Shown piece by piece: positions 5,601 to 7,745 of a stretch of 7,745 bases of DNA. The notes under the pieces were generated by a model. It had not been told where the DNA came from. It saw only the letters and a program-made list of their open reading frames with translations, and searched no databases. Numbering within the stretch: position 1 is the first letter of the stretch; each line of letters starts with the position of its first letter. Made by a program: the position numbers and the translations under genes. Source of the DNA: an uncultured Lachnospiraceae bacterium (lineage in GTDB: Bacteria > Bacillota > Clostridia > Lachnospirales > Lachnospiraceae); contig CAKRNX010000106.1 in assembly GCA_934371475.1 (NCBI GenBank), positions 1 through 7,745 of the forward strand, in the 5' to 3' direction.

Positions 5601-6797
5601 TTATTCTCCGATTGCTACCTCATAGTAGTCCATATCTTTCAGAGGCTTCTCTTCCCCTTCTGTTCTCTTGAGGAACAGCACGGCTGCCACCTGCTCCGGA
5701 TCAATCACGCGGCTGAATGCAAATGCTGACTGATAGGTGTCGCTCTCATCACTCAGATAACCTGCCGAACCCGGACCGCCGTAAAGACTGGTCAGCATTG
5801 TGCCGTCTTTTAATTTTACGCCGTTGGCAACAGGCGGTTCATCAAAGTACGTATATGTCTTCATTTCTCCATTTTCATCCTGACATTCGCCGGTCAGTTC
5901 CTTTCGCGGGAAATCATACGTTACCCTGATAGATATCGGTGAAAGTTCAATTCCTGTCACCGTTGCGCCCGTATCACCCAGCGTTTCTTCTGTCTGCGCG
6001 CTGATGGATGTATCTGCACCTCCCAGTGTCCATTCCAGCGTCCACTTGCCTTCCAGATCCGGTGTATACTCTGCTTTTGCCACAGAGCCCAGATTTTCAA
6101 AAGATACCCTGATATCCTTGCCGATGATAGCCCCCTCTTCACCGCCTGACAGTACCATGTGATATTCCAGACTTCCATCATCCATCACATAATGTTCAAT
6201 CAGGGAACCATCCTCCTCAGTCTCTGCTTCTGAACCGTCCGCATTAATCACCATTCCGTCATTTCCACTGACCAGTCCGCCGTAAAAACCTCCGCCCCAG
6301 TTGATGTCATCCTTTCCATCAACCGTTACTGCTATCGTTTCAAAATCCGGCTGAGCACCCTCTTCCGGAGAATATCCTTCCACCTTGAAAGAAAGATACG
6401 TGTAATAGTTATCTGTAATGCTCTGCTCGGCGGTCACAGTTACTCCGGCGTCCGATACGGATGCGCCTGAAAATGCAGCCATTCCGGTCTGTTCCAGGTT
6501 TTCCTGCTGCGATTCAGATATCCGCAGCTCTTCTGTCAGTCCTCTGCTCCAGTTCATATAGGCCGCACACGCGGTCACGGTTCCGACCGCCAGCGTTGCT
6601 GTCAGAGCGATCACCGCATACTTCCGTCCTGATCGCTTCCCTGCTCTCTGATAAGACACAATCTTCCCATTTGTCCGGCTTCCTTCTCTCCGGATCTGCT
6701 CAAATGCCTGATTTGCTTTCTCCATCACAATATCAGGAATTTCAACATCCCGACTCAGCCTGTCAACAGTATCCATCATGCTATCCTTTTTTTTCAT
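5601..6797 (-). CDS. Membrane anti-sigma factor with DUF4179 domain
   Basis: A 398-residue protein encoded directly after an ECF sigma factor. Residues 1-58 are hydrophilic and should lie in the cytoplasm, where they would bind the sigma factor. One transmembrane segment follows at about 60-81, preceded by positive charges (RAGKRSGRK). The remaining 315 residues are acidic and beta-rich and should be outside the membrane. The segment around the helix and after it (AAYMNWSRGL, then VTVTAEQSITDNYYTYLSFKVEG) resembles DUF4179, found in sigma-linked regulators of Firmicutes. A second beta domain near 230-340 may correspond to the C-terminal Ig-like domain (DUF5643 type) of such proteins; that is less sure. 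The start at 6797 follows GGGAGG (6811-6806) by 8 nt. By analogy it holds the sigma factor inactive until an envelope signal releases it; the signal is unknown. VTAC ending at C77 is lipobox-like but lies deep in the protein. Confidence 0.85.
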   Translation of the reverse strand: MKKKDSMMDTVDRLSRDVEIPDIVMEKANQAFEQIRREGSRTNGKIVSYQRAGKRSGRKYAVIALTATLAVGTVTACAAYMNWSRGLTEELRISESQQENLEQTGMAAFSGASVSDAGVTVTAEQSITDNYYTYLSFKVEGYSPEEGAQPDFETIAVTVDGKDDINWGGGFYGGLVSGNDGMVINADGSEAETEEDGSLIEHYVMDDGSLEYHMVLSGGEEGAIIGKDIRVSFENLGSVAKAEYTPDLEGKWTLEWTLGGADTSISAQTEETLGDTGATVTGIELSPISIRVTYDFPRKELTGECQDENGEMKTYTYFDEPPVANGVKLKDGTMLTSLYGGPGSAGYLSDESDTYQSAFAFSRVIDPEQVAAVLFLKRTEGEEKPLKDMDYYEVAIGE

Positions 6798-6920
6798 TGA
6801 TTTGACCTCCCTTTTTCAATCTATCATCCGTCATTTGTCTGCCGCTCTGCAGATATCCACAGCGGCTCTGCACTCTGCTGCTGCCTGCGTTTCCTGTTGC
6901 TCTGCATTCGGCAGCTGATC
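6798..6920 (-). other. Sigma/anti-sigma intergenic gap with a small hairpin
   Basis: The gap of 123 nt is longer than usual for such pairs, which often overlap. It contains the inverted repeat GCCGCT/AGCGGC (6841-6846 and 6861-6866) around a 14-nt loop, with no T-run after it. No promoter is evident. It may set the ratio of the two proteins by translation or message processing, or be neutral. Confidence 0.35.
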
Positions 6921-7418
6921 CTATCTGCACTCAAAAGCCGCTGTCAGGCACTCCCGCCCTCTTGCCAGCCTGCTTTTTACTGTACCCAGCGGCAATTCCA
7001 GAAGCTGGCTGATCTCACTGATCTTAAATCCTTCCACATAGTAGAGCATCATAACCAGCCGGTACTTTTCAGGGAGTGCATCCAGTGTTTCCTTCCACTC
7101 AATATTTTCAAACTCCTTTTCCCAGTAACCGCTCTCCGGAACTGCCTCTTCCATCGAAACTGTCCTGTTTTTCCGGATCTGGTCGTAACACTTATTAATC
7201 AGGATCCTTGTCATCCAGGTGCGGAAATATTTCGTGTGTTCCAGACTCCCCAACTTCTCCCAGCATGTCAGTATCGTATCCGCAATAGCGTCCGCCACAT
7301 CCGCGTCCCTGGATAAAATAGATCTGGCGACTTTATACATATTCTGCATCTGCGACTGCATCAGTTCCGTAAAAGCATCCGGATCACCTCTTTTTGCCTT
7401 TTCTGCTAAATCATTCAC
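6921..7418 (-). CDS. ECF RNA polymerase sigma factor
   Basis: A 165-residue sigma-70 family factor of the extracytoplasmic function type. Region 2 spans about residues 11-83: GDPDAFTELM, then DADVADAIADTILTCWEKL (the -10 recognition helices), FRTWMTRILINKCYDQIRK. Region 4 spans about 113-160: LPEKYRLVMMLYYVEGFKISEISQLL and LPLGTVKSRLARGRECL, the helix-turn-helix that reads the -35 element. A short linker rich in acidic residues joins them, and regions 1 and 3 are absent, as normal for the class. The GTG at 7418 is chosen because GGGGAG (7430-7425) is 6 nt upstream; an in-frame TTG at 7454 would add 12 residues not typical of the family. The next gene is its presumed membrane anti-sigma factor. 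No confident autoregulatory promoter (such as TGAAAC with CGTC) was found upstream. Confidence 0.93.
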   Translation of the reverse strand: MNDLAEKAKRGDPDAFTELMQSQMQNMYKVARSILSRDADVADAIADTILTCWEKLGSLEHTKYFRTWMTRILINKCYDQIRKNRTVSMEEAVPESGYWEKEFENIEWKETLDALPEKYRLVMMLYYVEGFKISEISQLLELPLGTVKSRLARGRECLTAAFECR

Positions 7419-7514
7419 TTGACTCTCCCCTTCCGAAAACTGTACATACAGCAACCCCTTTTTCTGAACATTAAAAGTACTTTTTTAAACCTGCCCTCTC
7501 TGAAGAGCTATGTT

Positions 7515-7745
7515 TCATGTTCTATCTATTAGACGTTCCGCAAGGCCAGGTGGATCCATTTTTACTAAAAAAACAATAGTAATTCTACCACCGCTTTTCT
7601 CGTCATACTTTATTCTGTTTTCATTTGTCCCGGCGACAAAGCATTTTTCGCCATCTTCCTCAAGCACATATATGTCCACCTGTTCTGCAAATCTGTTAAG
7701 AAATTCTTCCTGCGATTTACAACCAGAAGCAGTCTTACTGATTAT
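7515..7745 (-). CDS. C-terminal end of an unrecognised protein (partial, 5' end off the window)
   Basis: The minus-strand frame is open from the right edge to a TGA at 7517-7515, giving 76 codons. The codons look real: the residues form a plausible amphipathic pattern, with a helix-like start (SQEEFLNRFAEQVD), a strand (IYVLEEDGEKCFVAG), another strand (GRITIVFLVK) and a charged tail (AERLIDRT). No known domain is recognised. It ends 96 nt before the sigma factor start on the same strand, so it may belong to the same transcript or be an independent gene. No membrane segment is seen in this part. Function is unknown. Confidence 0.7.
   Translation of the reverse strand: MISKTASGCKSQEEFLNRFAEQVDIYVLEEDGEKCFVAGTNENRIKYDEKSGGRITIVFLVKMDPPGLAERLIDRT

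Noticed and set aside
1477..6860. A 14-bp string TCTGCAGATATCCA found both in the mntP leader and in the sigma/anti-sigma gap
   Set aside because: One such match in a window of this size is not very unlikely by chance, and the flanks do not align.
7419..7454. TTG start adding 12 residues to the sigma factor
   Set aside because: GGGGAG is 6 nt before GTG 7418, and the shorter form begins as ECF factors usually do.
1..7745. tRNA, rRNA, CRISPR array, transposase, phage or defence genes
   Set aside because: None was seen on either strand; the only repeats are the palindromic elements listed.

Overview
The window looks like chromosomal DNA of a Gram-positive Clostridia-type bacterium, most plausibly a gut Lachnospiraceae relative. 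The grounds are strong GGAGG-type ribosome binding sites, near-consensus sigma-A promoters with extended -10 elements, intrinsic terminators, a LytTR regulator, and an ECF sigma factor paired with a DUF4179-type anti-sigma factor. This placement is inference from gene types and signals, not a database match.

Left part (1-2241). A minus-strand aldo/keto reductase with a C-terminal cysteine cluster runs off the left edge. It is divergent from a plus-strand manganese exporter gene, mntP. About 720 nt without a credible protein gene separate them, and this stretch is rich in signals. It holds two divergent near-consensus promoters, a large nested inverted repeat, a yybP-ykoY (Mn2+) riboswitch, an intrinsic terminator that competes with the riboswitch P1 stem, and a 164-nt leader before mntP. 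A 50-bp palindromic repeat follows mntP.

Middle (2264-5440). A LytTR-PAS regulator has its own promoter on the plus strand and converges on a two-gene minus-strand unit. That unit is a membrane-anchored metallophosphatase followed by an MBL-fold hydrolase. One long two-way terminator (3209-3265) closes both. A second copy of the 50-bp repeat lies in the leader of the metallophosphatase.

Right part (5498-7745). A minus-strand ECF sigma factor is followed by its membrane anti-sigma factor, ending in a terminator fused to a second perfect hairpin. Upstream, the last 76 codons of an unrecognised protein enter from the right edge.

Functionally, the clearest circuit is Mn2+-gated transcription of mntP: the riboswitch should bind Mn2+, form P1 and block the terminator, switching on export. 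The sigma/anti-sigma pair is a classic envelope-stress module. I see no clear evidence of a wholly new multi-gene system. The least explained items are the nested inverted repeat upstream of mntP, the two-copy palindromic repeat, and the cut-off protein at the right edge.
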